This document shows, piece after piece, positions 51,551 to 61,478 of a DNA stretch of 64,000 bases. A model generated the notes under the pieces. The model was not told the DNA's origin. It saw nothing but the letters and a program-made list of their open reading frames with translations, and did not search any database. The stretch is taken from NCBI GenBank assembly GCA_963840785.1, contig CAWJAF010000003.1:124001-188000 (forward strand), in the 5' to 3' direction. Both the position numbers and the translations under genes were made by a program. Each line of letters opens with the position of its first letter. Position 1 is the first letter of the stretch. Source of the DNA: JALYOK01 sp963840785 (GTDB lineage: Bacteria > Pseudomonadota > Gammaproteobacteria > Burkholderiales > JALYOK01).

Positions 51551-52522
51551 ATGACGGAGATCGCCCATACTGGCACGCCGGCGCTCTACCTCGGGTTCGC
51601 AATCCTGGTTATCGTCTTGCTTCTCGTCGATTTTTGGGTGTTGAAAGCCCAAGGCAGTCACCGCGTCTCCGTTAAAGAAGCAGCGAGCTGGTCGGTGGTT
51701 TGGTTTCTCGCGGCCATCGCATTTGGTGCTTGGCTATGGTGGCATTTAAGTGCATTGCACGGCCCCGAGGTCGCCGGGCAAAAGACACTTGAGTATTTCA
51801 CCGGCTATTTAATCGAAAAAGGTTTGGCGATCGAGAACGTATTCGTCTGGATCACGATCTTCGCGTATTTTTCCGTGCCACTCGAGTATCAAAAACGCGT
51901 ATTGCTTTGGGGCGTGGTCGGAGCGATCGTCATGCGCGCAGGCTTGATTTATCTCGGCGCGATTTTGATCCAACAATTCTCGTGGATCTTTTACTTGTTC
52001 GGCGCGTTCTTGGTTTTAACTGGTATCAAGATGTTTTTCTTCACCAATAAAAAATCCGACTTATCTAAAAATCCTTTGTTACGCTGGCTGCGCGGCCACA
52101 TGCGCATCACGGAATCCCTCCATGGCGAACAGTTCACCATCGTGAAGAACGGCTTGCGCTACGCGACCCCGCTATTGCTGGTGTTGGTATTGGTAGAGAT
52201 CAGCGATTTGATTTTCGCCGTCGATAGTATTCCCGCGATCTTCGCCGTCACGAAGGATCCTTTCATCGTATTCACTGCCAATACCTTTGCCATACTTGGC
52301 TTACGCGCCATGTATTTTTTAATGGCCGACATGGCCGATCGATTCCACTTGCTCGGCTATGGCTTAGCGACCATTGTCACTTTCGTCGGCGTGAAAATGT
52401 TGATTATGGATTTCTACAAGATTCCTATTCCCTGGATGCTTGGCACCGTCGCGGCGATACTTGCGACATCAATCATCGCGAGTCTTACGATAAAGCCAAA
52501 GCATGCCAGCTTGCCAACATAA
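51551..52522 (+). CDS. TerC/Alx family membrane protein
   Basis: The 323-residue protein has about eight membrane helices with the acidic TerC motifs IEKGLAIENVFVWITIFAYF and VLVEISDLIFAVDSIPAIFA. Family members export manganese or protect against alkaline or tellurite stress. A GAGGAG precedes the ATG. No yybP-ykoY-type manganese riboswitch was recognised in the short leader. Confidence 0.92.
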   Translation: MTEIAHTGTPALYLGFAILVIVLLLVDFWVLKAQGSHRVSVKEAASWSVVWFLAAIAFGAWLWWHLSALHGPEVAGQKTLEYFTGYLIEKGLAIENVFVWITIFAYFSVPLEYQKRVLLWGVVGAIVMRAGLIYLGAILIQQFSWIFYLFGAFLVLTGIKMFFFTNKKSDLSKNPLLRWLRGHMRITESLHGEQFTIVKNGLRYATPLLLVLVLVEISDLIFAVDSIPAIFAVTKDPFIVFTANTFAILGLRAMYFLMADMADRFHLLGYGLATIVTFVGVKMLIMDFYKIPIPWMLGTVAAILATSIIASLTIKPKHASLPT

Positions 52523-52527
52523 GTACG

Positions 52528-53346
52528 TTGCGGAAAGCCCTCAGGCTGGTTTGGCCGATTTGCGCCTTGCCAGCGGTGGCATTTTGGGGAGGCATGCTTT
52601 CCGCCTATGCCCAGACACAGTCTTCACCAAGCGCCGATACGCTCGACGATCCTCGCGTTAATGTAAGCGGCGAGAATCCGGTCTACGGAAAACGCCGCAT
52701 TTTCATCTCGTACGATTGGCGCGATCTGCGAGACGGTGAAACACTTAACCGCGTGCGGCTGCGTTTGCTGCATCCATTCGGCCCCGATCTTCGTTACTCG
52801 TGGCAGATTGAACTACCGTATGAGCGACTGGATCAGGCCGACGGCAATACTGTTTTCGGCCTCTCCGATATCGCCACCCGAATCAACTGGACTTTTTATC
52901 GCACACGAAAATTACGCCAAAATTTAGGCCTGAATGTGCAATGGCAAACGGCGCAAGACAGACGACTAAGTGATAACGCCACTTTGTTGCAGCCGCAATA
53001 CGCTTTTTCGTACGCGAGCAGCGAGACGTTCGTCGTCAGCGGACAACTCGCCTATGCGCGTTCCATCGAACGAGAGCGCGGCACCGTGGCCGTCAATCGT
53101 CTCGCGTTTGAACCCAGTGCGACCGTTTTGCTTCCGGACAGTTGGTCCTGCACTGTGGCGACCAGGCTAAGCTGGAATTTTGAGCGCGAGAAACTCGCTG
53201 CCACGGTACGCGGGACACTCGGATTCGCGATGGGCACGCGAAATGAGTGGGAGCTCGATATGTCCATGGAACACGCGCTCACGAACTTAGCCAGACAGAC
53301 GCAATTCGAAAACAGGATTGGCATTGATCTCGTACGTTATTTTTAG
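52528..53346 (+). CDS. Outer-membrane beta-barrel-like protein
   Basis: The TTG at 52528 opens a signal peptide (MRKALRLVWPICALPAVAF, cut near AYA). The mature protein of about 240 residues alternates aromatic and polar residues and ends RIGIDLVRYF, the C-terminal Phe signature of outer-membrane barrels. It has no recognised family. It lies between terC and the PAP2 gene. Confidence 0.7.
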   Translation: MRKALRLVWPICALPAVAFWGGMLSAYAQTQSSPSADTLDDPRVNVSGENPVYGKRRIFISYDWRDLRDGETLNRVRLRLLHPFGPDLRYSWQIELPYERLDQADGNTVFGLSDIATRINWTFYRTRKLRQNLGLNVQWQTAQDRRLSDNATLLQPQYAFSYASSETFVVSGQLAYARSIERERGTVAVNRLAFEPSATVLLPDSWSCTVATRLSWNFEREKLAATVRGTLGFAMGTRNEWELDMSMEHALTNLARQTQFENRIGIDLVRYF

Positions 53347-53368
53347 TCGACGGCTGGGTGATTAGGCC

Positions 53369-54028
53369 ATGAGAGCCTTTGAATCACGAATTCTGGCCAC
53401 GCTATGCTGGCTTGCCGGTGTCGCGGTTTTGGCATTCGGTGCATGGCTGGTTTGTTACGCGCCCGACTGCGCGTCGACAGAAACCGATGCCATGGTGATG
53501 GCGTGGCTGGCCCGGCATCGTACTGAAATGGCCGACCATTTATTTCGCGCCATTACTTGGTTGGGTTCCGTTTGGGTGCTGGTTCCGTTGGTTATGGCGG
53601 CTATGTTGACCTTAATGGCTCGCCGGCTTGTCCACGAAAGTTATTTTCTCGGTGCGTCATTGTTGGGATCTATAGTGATTATGCATGTCAGCAAGCTTAT
53701 CGTTGCAAGACCGCGACCAACCGATATGGGAGCGCTGATCGCCATGCCGTGGGATCAATCATATCCGAGCGCACATACGGCGCAGATCGCGAGTGCAATG
53801 TTTGCCGGGCTGCTGATTGCAAGCCGGTTTGATCGCCGATTTTTGAGGTGGTTGTTGCCATTCGCAACGTTGTCAGTTATTTTCGTCGGCGTATCTCGGG
53901 TTTATCTCCACGTTCACTACCCGTCCGACGTGCTGGTCGGCATTCTAGTCAGCGCGTTTTGGGTCGCTGGGCTTGCCTTTTGGATGTTGCCACGCGCCTC
54001 AATGAGACAAGGCTGCGATGCGCAATAA
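53369..54028 (+). CDS. PAP2 family membrane phosphatase
   Basis: The 219-residue protein has six predicted helices and all three PAP2 motifs: KLIVARPRPTD, YPSAHT and SRVYLHVHYPSDVLVG. Likely substrates are undecaprenyl pyrophosphate or phosphatidic-acid-type lipids. It overlaps dgkA by 11 bp. Confidence 0.93.
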   Translation: MRAFESRILATLCWLAGVAVLAFGAWLVCYAPDCASTETDAMVMAWLARHRTEMADHLFRAITWLGSVWVLVPLVMAAMLTLMARRLVHESYFLGASLLGSIVIMHVSKLIVARPRPTDMGALIAMPWDQSYPSAHTAQIASAMFAGLLIASRFDRRFLRWLLPFATLSVIFVGVSRVYLHVHYPSDVLVGILVSAFWVAGLAFWMLPRASMRQGCDAQ

Positions 54029-54422
54029 ATTTCTTGGCATCGGCGAACCCGGTTACAACCCGGTAAGAAAGCTTCGAGTCATTGTCGCGGGCTTGCGCTA
54101 TGCGGTGCTGTCTGATTTCAGCGTTGCGTACAAAGTCGTATTGTCTGTTATCGTTCTTTCTGTCGCGTTCGTGCTGCGTCAGTGGGTCGACGTATTGCTG
54201 ATCTTGCTCGCAACCGGCATGGTACTCACCGCAGAAATTTTAAACAGCGCCATCGAAGCGCTATGCGATTTCGTCGAATTCGGACACAACGAAAAAATCA
54301 AGCTCATCAAAGATGTCGCCGCCGCTGCAGTAGGCGTCAGCATTCTGGTTTGGGCAATCATTCTTGCCGCGGAAACGGCGCGACTGTGGGATGTGTTCAG
54401 TGCGTTTGTACGAACCTATTGA
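54018..54422 (+). CDS. dgkA: Diacylglycerol kinase DgkA
   Basis: DgkA phosphorylates diacylglycerol, recycling lipid from envelope synthesis. The 134-residue protein has three helices and the signature AEILNSAIEALCDFVEFGHN, with KLIKDVAAAAVGVSI. It overlaps the PAP2 gene, so the two are probably co-translated; together they can interconvert phosphorylated and free lipids. Confidence 0.93.
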   Translation: MRNKFLGIGEPGYNPVRKLRVIVAGLRYAVLSDFSVAYKVVLSVIVLSVAFVLRQWVDVLLILLATGMVLTAEILNSAIEALCDFVEFGHNEKIKLIKDVAAAAVGVSILVWAIILAAETARLWDVFSAFVRTY

Positions 54423-54786
54423 AATTCGTATAAGTAACTGTCAACATATGATCACGAATTCCAACCCATGTGGACGAACATTCCGGTAGAACGTCGATAC
54501 CTATTCTGACTTGACTATTTTTTTGCCCCGGTAACATTGTTTCACTAACCCTATTCCGTCCTTAGCCCTGTTGGAACCCGTTACGCTTAGTCCGGCGGGT
54601 TGTAAAGACCCGGCCTCTGTCTGAGCCTGACATTCTCGTGGTTCTGAATATTGGCCCAATTGGAATTCCTGCCGTGTGAAGCCTCCGCAAAGCCCGTCAA
54701 TCCTGGATCGCTGAATCCGCGCCGCGTGCCACAAGCGCATTAGGATTCGGATCACTACCCCGCTGCGGCGGGGCATTTTAGTTGGC
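54423..54786. other. Intergenic region after dgkA
   Basis: No convincing gene is present; a 91-codon minus-strand ORF (54501-54776) lacks supporting features. A hairpin ccccgc-tgcg-gcgggg at 54758-54773 is followed by cattttag on the plus strand and could end the dgkA transcript. Confidence 0.5.
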
Positions 54787-55083
54787 TCAGACGCTCAAAC
54801 TCGCTCGGCAGTACAAGGACCGTCCGTAAAGTTTCCTGAGCGCCTTACTCCGAAAAAGCCCTAACGCTTTTGTAACTAAATCAAGTTCGTCTTCCGGGCA
54901 GCGAGTTTCGCCATTTGAATTTACACTACTGGCCATTCGCGCTCTGCCAACCAGAATTTTCAGCCGGGGCTCGACATCAATCCTAACAAACACAGAATGG
55001 ATAGGAGCTGCACTCGGGCCACTCGCTTCCAGCACAATGTGCGCTGAGAAATAATCACAAAATTTCTTGCAAAACAGCATCAC
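54787..55083 (-). CDS. Possible small protein overlapping the addA end
   Basis: The 98-residue frame starts with ATG inside the last bases of addA (29-bp overlap) and reads KILVGRARMASSVNSNGETR and ELDLVTKALGLFRSKALRKL. Coding bias looks plausible but no domain is known. Translational coupling to addA is possible. It may be spurious. Confidence 0.35.
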   Translation of the reverse strand: MMLFCKKFCDYFSAHIVLEASGPSAAPIHSVFVRIDVEPRLKILVGRARMASSVNSNGETRCPEDELDLVTKALGLFRSKALRKLYGRSLYCRASLSV

Positions 55084-58000
55084 TAAAAATCAATCCTGAA
55101 CGTAATGTTTTGCCTGGATACATCGCGACAAGTGCTCGTCGATAGCGCGCGAGTTGTGCGCGGTAGTCAGTGAGCAACTCGGATGAATTGACCGTTTGGC
55201 TGGCCGCGCTTTTGTAGTCGAGCACCCATACTTCATCTTCGAATTCGACCAGTCGATCCAGGCGCAGCAGTTCGCCATTTTCATCGACTAAATTAACTTC
55301 ATTGCGCGCACCTTGGAATTTTTTCGTATCAAAAAACTGTTGCAGATGTGGCGCGCTTAAGATTGATTGCGCTTGGCGCATCAAACTGTCGCGCGTCGTG
55401 ATTTCTTCATTCGCTAAAAATCGCTCGGAAATGGCTTTCGGAATTTCCCCCTCGCGAGCCTGTTCGAGTAAACGATGGAGTTTGATTCCGTAATCTCGAT
55501 TTTTGTCGATTACGAAACTTTTGCGCGTGCCGTGTGAAATCGTCGATGTTGACTCGTCTGCAATTAATTTCGATTCGTCGGCAATTGGTGGCGCTTGGAT
55601 TGCCAAGTTTGGTGCCGAAACGCGTTGCGTTATTTCTCGCACGGGAAGCGCCTTCGACAGGGCTTCGTACCAACTGCCAATGCCATTGCCAACTTGATTG
55701 CCGCTGACAATTAGGTATTGTTTCGCACGAGTCATGGCGACATAAAGCAAATTGGCTTCTTCTTGGTCGAGAATGGATTGCTCTTCCACGAGAAATTTTT
55801 CTCTAGCTTTACCTTGTTCAGCCTTTTTGGTCACAAAACTAAAATGCGTCGGTTGCTCCGCACCGGTCGGCCACGTCACCAACACATCGTATCCATCGCG
55901 CGCTTTTGGTCGCGCCGTCGCGTCGATCAACCAAACGAGCGGAGCCTCCAGTCCTTTCGCGCCGTGAACAGTGAGGATGCGCACGGCGTTGCCCGCCTCG
56001 ACCAGCACACCTTCATCAGGTGATTCAATAGCCGGCGCGCGTTGCAACGTTCTTAGGTCGGCGAGAAAGCGCGACAAGCTCGGGTAACGTCCGCTGTCGA
56101 GGGTGAGGCTGAGTTCCATGAACGCGATCAAATTCGCTTGAACCGCATTTTTCATCGCAACCGGCACGGCGTCGCGATAACGCTGCTCGACATCGGCTTC
56201 GTGAAAAATTCGATCGAGCAAATCGTGGACCGGCAGATGCAGCGCCCACTCTAACCATCGCGCGATGCAATCATAAGCACGCGCGAGGGTCGGCGATAAT
56301 CCATCGCCGTAGCGAACAAGCCGCTGCCACCAATCTGCGCCCTCGCGCTTTGCCAGCACAATTAAATCATTGTCACTGCAAGCAAACAGCGGCGCGCGCA
56401 ACGCTTGAACCAAACTCAAATTGTCACTCGGTCGCAATAAAAACTGCAGCAGCGCCATCAAGTCTTGCACTTCAAGACTTTCGAGCAAACCGCCTTTGCG
56501 CGCACTTGCATAGGGAATTCCCACGTCGCGCAACGCGGCTTCGTATACGCGTAGTTGCGTGCGTCCGCGCGTCAATATCATGACATCGCGATACTCGATT
56601 GGTCGTTGCTTGTCGCCGTCTTTTATTAACCAATTGCCGACAATGGTACGTAATCCGCGCGCCAGTTCCTCCGCTTCCAACGCGCGACGAGATTCCGCCT
56701 CGCTCGCTTGGGGTGTCGATAACAAATCGCGTAGCTCGGGACGTGGCGCTGACTTTCCCGTGTCTTCGTCTTTAGGTGGTAACGGCAAAACGAAAACTTC
56801 GCCTGGCAATTCGCTTTGGTAGGCAAGGTGAGGCAAAAAACCGCTGAGCTGTTTTGCCTCCGCAAATACTGCGTTGACGCCATCCAGCACACCCGATGCG
56901 CTTCGCCGCGACGTGTTTTGTTGCAATACGCGCGCACTGTACTCCCGTTGTAAAAATTCCGTGGCGTGACGAAACAAACGCGCATCGGCGCGACGAAAAT
57001 AAAATATTGATTGCTTCGGATCACCGACCAGAAATACCGTTGGCCGCAAGCCCGAGTCGGATGAGGCTTGCAGCCACGCCTGCAAAGTCATCCACTGCAA
57101 CGGATTGGTATCCTGAAATTCGTCTAGCAAAATGTGGCGATAACGCGCATCGAGTTTGTATTGCATGTACTCGGCGTGCTCGGAATGACGCAACAAAGTG
57201 TACGCTGCGTATTCAATATCGGTGAAATCGAGCAGACCGCGTTCGGCTTTCAATTGCTGATAGTGTTCCAGCAACGCTTCCCCGGCGATAAATGCGGAGC
57301 GATTGATTTCGACCACGCGTTGCTCGCTGGTCATGTCGCTAGCCGCGCGCATTTTTTCACTCACAATTGCCAGCGCTTCGCTCGCAGCGTCGCCGATCTT
57401 CAGACAATATTTTTGCAACAGATCGCGAACACTATCTTGTTTCGTGAAGATCAATGGCCACATCGCCGCAAAGCGTTTTGACGCATCTGGAATCGCACCA
57501 GCCCGTTCAAGTTCACTCAGGGTTTTTTGCTGAGTTTTTCCACCGGAAGATAGTGCTGACGCTACGTCAGTCAGTGCGGTATCGAATGGCACATCGCTAA
57601 ACAATCGCGCAATGCAATCAATCTCTAAATCAACGTTAGTTTGTTTTTGTAGTTGCTCAATCGCAAAGGGCACTGGTTCGTTCTGTCCCGCGCTATAACG
57701 CCACCATTCCGCCCGTTTCGCGAGGAAACTCGCAAGCAACATGCGCGTGTTGTGCAAACCGATTTCGCGAAATAAATCGTCTAACGCGCTTTGTTGCAGA
57801 CTCTGGTTTGTGCCCGCGAGTGACTGCGCGAATCGTTGCCACGCCTCCTGCTCCAGTGCGTGAACTGATTCCGTCAACGTGTAGCCCTTGGCCATGCCGC
57901 TTTGAAGCGGGGCGCGCTGGACAAGATCGGCAAACCAGCCGTGAAAGGTGTTGATCTTGATCCCGGGTTGTGCAGTCAAAACCGTTTCGAATAAACCTCG

Positions 58001-58303
58001 CGCGCGTGAAAGCGTTTGCGTGTCGTCGGCCATGCCGCGTTCGCGCAAAAACTTTTTGACTTCCGCATCGTCGGAATTGATCGCCAAATCTTGCAGCCAC
58101 ACGTTGAGGCGCTCCTGCATTTCCCGCGCGCCTTTGCGCGTGAAAGTGATGGCAAGAATTTCGCCCGGTGCCACACCCGCCATCAACAAACGAATGATGC
58201 GCGACACGAGTAACCAAGTCTTGCCGGAGCCTGCGCAAGCTTCCACCACCACGCTGGCATTGGGATCGAGTGCGTCGAGCAAACTGCCGTCCTCAGTTGG
58301 CAT
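55055..58303 (-). CDS. addA: AddA-type helicase-nuclease (UvrD/RecB-like)
   Basis: This is one subunit of an AddAB helicase-nuclease that processes DNA double-strand breaks before RecA loading. The ATG at 58303 (MPTEDGSLLDALDPNASVVV) overlaps the addB stop by 11 bp and is preferred over the long frame from 58519. Walker A is EACAGSGKTWLLVS; other UvrD motifs include LAITFTRKGAREMQERL, HILLDEFQDTNPLQWMTLQ, VFLVGDPKQSIFYFRRAD and YVAMTRAKQYLIVSG. A C-terminal PD-(D/E)XK nuclease domain has EVWVLDYKSAASQ. The product has about 1082 residues. Confidence 0.93.
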   Translation of the reverse strand: MPTEDGSLLDALDPNASVVVEACAGSGKTWLLVSRIIRLLMAGVAPGEILAITFTRKGAREMQERLNVWLQDLAINSDDAEVKKFLRERGMADDTQTLSRARGLFETVLTAQPGIKINTFHGWFADLVQRAPLQSGMAKGYTLTESVHALEQEAWQRFAQSLAGTNQSLQQSALDDLFREIGLHNTRMLLASFLAKRAEWWRYSAGQNEPVPFAIEQLQKQTNVDLEIDCIARLFSDVPFDTALTDVASALSSGGKTQQKTLSELERAGAIPDASKRFAAMWPLIFTKQDSVRDLLQKYCLKIGDAASEALAIVSEKMRAASDMTSEQRVVEINRSAFIAGEALLEHYQQLKAERGLLDFTDIEYAAYTLLRHSEHAEYMQYKLDARYRHILLDEFQDTNPLQWMTLQAWLQASSDSGLRPTVFLVGDPKQSIFYFRRADARLFRHATEFLQREYSARVLQQNTSRRSASGVLDGVNAVFAEAKQLSGFLPHLAYQSELPGEVFVLPLPPKDEDTGKSAPRPELRDLLSTPQASEAESRRALEAEELARGLRTIVGNWLIKDGDKQRPIEYRDVMILTRGRTQLRVYEAALRDVGIPYASARKGGLLESLEVQDLMALLQFLLRPSDNLSLVQALRAPLFACSDNDLIVLAKREGADWWQRLVRYGDGLSPTLARAYDCIARWLEWALHLPVHDLLDRIFHEADVEQRYRDAVPVAMKNAVQANLIAFMELSLTLDSGRYPSLSRFLADLRTLQRAPAIESPDEGVLVEAGNAVRILTVHGAKGLEAPLVWLIDATARPKARDGYDVLVTWPTGAEQPTHFSFVTKKAEQGKAREKFLVEEQSILDQEEANLLYVAMTRAKQYLIVSGNQVGNGIGSWYEALSKALPVREITQRVSAPNLAIQAPPIADESKLIADESTSTISHGTRKSFVIDKNRDYGIKLHRLLEQAREGEIPKAISERFLANEEITTRDSLMRQAQSILSAPHLQQFFDTKKFQGARNEVNLVDENGELLRLDRLVEFEDEVWVLDYKSAASQTVNSSELLTDYRAQLARYRRALVAMYPGKTLRSGLIFSDAVLQEIL

Positions 58304-61034
58304 CGCCGTTTTCCCAATAGCGTTTTCGACACACGCCGCCGACTTCACAGTACGCGCAGACCCTATCCACCCCCTGCGCCGGCAAGCCTTTGCCCGCTTC
58401 AATGCCATCCAAGGTTTGGCGCAAACGATTGCGATGATCGGCAACGATCGCAACAACATCGCCAACCATGGCATAGTCGGTGACAGGATCATTATCCAAA
58501 CCAATGTACGCAAGCTCATCGGGTACGCGTTCCGCGATCATGCCGTAGAATGGCAATTGACCATCTTCGCTGGGATCGGTAGCGCGATCTTTCAGTTGCT
58601 TGTTACTGCCGGTTTTGTAGTCGAGTACCGCCGTTTTTTCTGTTTGTGTTTCGTCGAGTCGTAAGTCGATGCGATCGAAACGTCCGCGCAATGTGATCTC
58701 TCGCCCCGATGTTAATTCAAGTATTTGCTCACGCGCCACTTCGCTTGCCTGCCAGCGCCAACCAAGGTTTTCGCGCTCACGCTGCCAATTCAGGTAGGGC
58801 AGCATCAATTTTTGCCAGCGCAAATGCCAGGCTCGGGCGAAATAGTCGCCCTCGGGCGCAGCGCGAAAAACCGCCTCGCTGACTTCTCTTAGCGCCATGA
58901 GCAGCGCACCTTCTTCCGCTTCCGACACAACCGGATAGCGACGATGAAACGCCGCCAAAATCCGATGTATCACTTCGCCATAATCTTTCTTTTCCATGGC
59001 TTCCAGCACTTCTTCTTCCGGCTGCAATCCCAATAAATGCCGAACGAAAAATTGATACGGACACGCGATTAGGCTGGCGTATTGGTAGGCCGAAAGCGTT
59101 CGCGGCAGCAAGCTTGGCGCGCTAGGCTGCGGCATAGCGCGCACGGCGGCGAACTCTTCGCGATCGGCGTGTCGCGATAACAATGCGAGCGACATGTCAC
59201 GCAAGTCGCTGCCGTAGGCAACGCGGTGAAACGCCATGAGCCGCACCCAATAGGGCGACGGTGGATTGGGCTCACCACTTTTTTCCGCTTGCCAAGTAAC
59301 CAACGCCGCATCGGAATGGGCGAGCACATGCTTCAGCCGACGCTGTTCGAGTTCGATACGCTGCGCGCGGCTCGGCAAACCCAATTGGTTTAGTACTGCG
59401 TCGTTGAACAACTGATTCGTCGCGGGCGACGGCAAATGATCGGCGTCGGCGCCCAACAAAATCACCCCGTCGAAATGTCGCCCATCCGTCAGGCCTAGGT
59501 GCGTCAACACGACACTGCTGTCGATGGCTGTATCGCGAAAGCTCGCGTCTTCCAATTGGCGATCGAGCCAGCGGCGCCATTCGCCTAGCGAATACGTCTC
59601 GCCTTCACCTTCCAATTCAGCCGCAAGCGATTGCAATAAACGCAACAGATCGGCACCCGCGGTGTCCTGTTGCAATGAAGATGTCGAGCCAAGTTGCGCA
59701 AAGCTTTCGAGCAATGCGCGCAGCCAAATCGATAGCGGCCGCGGTTTACGGCCGAAGCGCCGCGCGCAGGCGATGAGCGTATCGGCCAATCGCGTCGCGA
59801 TTGGCGAGAGATTCACCTTTGCGAGAACCGCGCTCAGCTTGCTCAATCCGCTGATGAAGTTCGCAGCGACGAGCGCGCGTTCTAGTTCCGCCGCCGCATC
59901 ACGGCGTTCGCTTTCGTCCACATCGCCGAACAGAAACGGTGAGCTGAGCAAATTGAACAGATCGCGAAAATAAAAGTCGCCGCCGATCACATCAAGCCAG
60001 CGCATGACGATGCTACTCGCGGTGGTAGTCGATAGCGTCCAACCGCTCTCATCGGCAATCAAAATTTGCGTACGCTCCAACCGCGCACGGGCGCGACGTG
60101 CCGTCAGCCGATCTTGCGCGATGATGGCGATATTTGTTTTGCCTTGAGTTAGCCAATGTCGCACCGTGCGCTCAACCGCATGGGCTTCATGTTCTAAACT
60201 TCGTGCGCCGAAAAGGCGTAACGATTGCGCGGGACTGACCGGAGATCTTTCGCGAAAGTTTTGCGCGCGGTCGCGCAAAGAATTCGCAACAGCCGGATCG
60301 CACCATGCCTGGTCGAGCAAGGCGAAGAGCGGCGACTGCGTCGCGCTTAGTGTTGCGTCGGCGCGAATCACACAAACCGCTTGGCGCTCGGCGTAGCGCG
60401 CGAAGAATTGCGTCTCGGCGGGCGTCGCGTCGACTGGATCGACGACATACAAATGCGCATTGGCTAGTTTGGCGATTTGCGCCAAGCGCAAACCATAGAT
60501 GCCGTGGCGATCGATTTCGCGGCTACCACTTTGCAGCGCGCGCCACAGTTCGTGTACCAGTTTCGCCTCAAATTGGATAGCGTGATTCGCCCTTGCACGC
60601 AGAGCCTGCTGCACCACCCGTTGAAAATCGTCGGCATTTTCCGGTAACGAAACGCCGTGGCGCGAGCAATCGTCGATCAATGCGAGAATTTCTGCGGCGA
60701 CTTGCCACAAATCCAGATCGGGAAACCAATTCCCACGCCGTAAAGCGCCATGCAACCAAGCCAAGCGACGACTATCGGGAATAGGTAACGTTGCTAACGT
60801 CACTGACTCGGCCCACAGTGCCAATGTCGTTATGGTCGGCAATAACAGAGAACGACCGTTCGCGGCAAGCTGCAACGCGCGTTGCAAAAGTTGTACGACG
60901 TAGAGATTGGGCACCAACACGACCACGCCGGATAAATCGGGCGGCTGCTCTTTCGCGACAATCGCTTGCGCCGCGATTGCCAAAAGCGTCGAGCCCGGCG
61001 CGACGCTTTCCGTCAGGCCGGGCTCGTTAGACAT
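58293..61034 (-). CDS. addB: AddB-type helicase/nuclease subunit
   Basis: This is the partner of AddA. The 913-residue protein lacks a canonical Walker A at its N-terminus but keeps UvrD-like folds, a C-terminal nuclease motif KTAVLDYKTGSNKQ, and the four-Cys iron-sulfur arrangement (Cys in LIACPYQFF, then CAYCEVGGVC at the C-terminus). In B. subtilis AddB this cluster holds the nuclease domain. It lies upstream of addA and overlaps it by 11 bp. Confidence 0.93.
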   Translation of the reverse strand: MSNEPGLTESVAPGSTLLAIAAQAIVAKEQPPDLSGVVVLVPNLYVVQLLQRALQLAANGRSLLLPTITTLALWAESVTLATLPIPDSRRLAWLHGALRRGNWFPDLDLWQVAAEILALIDDCSRHGVSLPENADDFQRVVQQALRARANHAIQFEAKLVHELWRALQSGSREIDRHGIYGLRLAQIAKLANAHLYVVDPVDATPAETQFFARYAERQAVCVIRADATLSATQSPLFALLDQAWCDPAVANSLRDRAQNFRERSPVSPAQSLRLFGARSLEHEAHAVERTVRHWLTQGKTNIAIIAQDRLTARRARARLERTQILIADESGWTLSTTTASSIVMRWLDVIGGDFYFRDLFNLLSSPFLFGDVDESERRDAAAELERALVAANFISGLSKLSAVLAKVNLSPIATRLADTLIACARRFGRKPRPLSIWLRALLESFAQLGSTSSLQQDTAGADLLRLLQSLAAELEGEGETYSLGEWRRWLDRQLEDASFRDTAIDSSVVLTHLGLTDGRHFDGVILLGADADHLPSPATNQLFNDAVLNQLGLPSRAQRIELEQRRLKHVLAHSDAALVTWQAEKSGEPNPPSPYWVRLMAFHRVAYGSDLRDMSLALLSRHADREEFAAVRAMPQPSAPSLLPRTLSAYQYASLIACPYQFFVRHLLGLQPEEEVLEAMEKKDYGEVIHRILAAFHRRYPVVSEAEEGALLMALREVSEAVFRAAPEGDYFARAWHLRWQKLMLPYLNWQRERENLGWRWQASEVAREQILELTSGREITLRGRFDRIDLRLDETQTEKTAVLDYKTGSNKQLKDRATDPSEDGQLPFYGMIAERVPDELAYIGLDNDPVTDYAMVGDVVAIVADHRNRLRQTLDGIEAGKGLPAQGVDRVCAYCEVGGVCRKRYWENGDAN

Positions 61035-61055
61035 GGTTGGTAAACGCGCTGGCGC

Positions 61056-61379
61056 TTACTTTTCCAACAGATGGGATTTTTCTTTCACCTTCGCCCACTC
61101 ATCGGCGTCGGCCGGCGCATCTTTACGCTCGATAATCGTTTTCCAAACTTGAGAGAGTTCGGCATTCAGTTGAATGTAATGACGTTGATTTTCCGGGACG
61201 TCGTCTTCGGCATAAATTGCTTCAACTGGGCATTCGGCTACGCACAACGTGCAGTCGATACATTCGTCCGGCTCAATCACCAAAAAATTGGGCCCTTCGC
61301 GGAAGCAATCCACGGGGCAAACATCGACGCAGTCGGTGTATTTACATTTAATGCAAGTTTCGGTGACAACGTAGGTCAT
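61056..61379 (-). CDS. fdxA: Seven-iron ferredoxin FdxA
   Basis: This is a [3Fe-4S][4Fe-4S] ferredoxin of 107 residues, with cluster motifs CIKCKYTDCVDVCPVDCF and CIDCTLCVAECPVEAIY. It functions as an electron carrier. It lies just upstream of addB (21 bp gap); any functional link is doubtful. Confidence 0.96.
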   Translation of the reverse strand: MTYVVTETCIKCKYTDCVDVCPVDCFREGPNFLVIEPDECIDCTLCVAECPVEAIYAEDDVPENQRHYIQLNAELSQVWKTIIERKDAPADADEWAKVKEKSHLLEK

Positions 61380-61478
61380 GGGAAATTACGCACGAATTCG
61401 TTAAAAAGAAATTGTATCAAAAACCCCGAGGTCGAGGCGGTACTATCGGACTTCTCGATCGATTCTAGCGGTAATTGT

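Noticed and set aside
54501..54776. 91-codon minus ORF after dgkA
   Set aside because: Composition is not convincingly coding and it includes a hairpin; kept only as an intergenic note.
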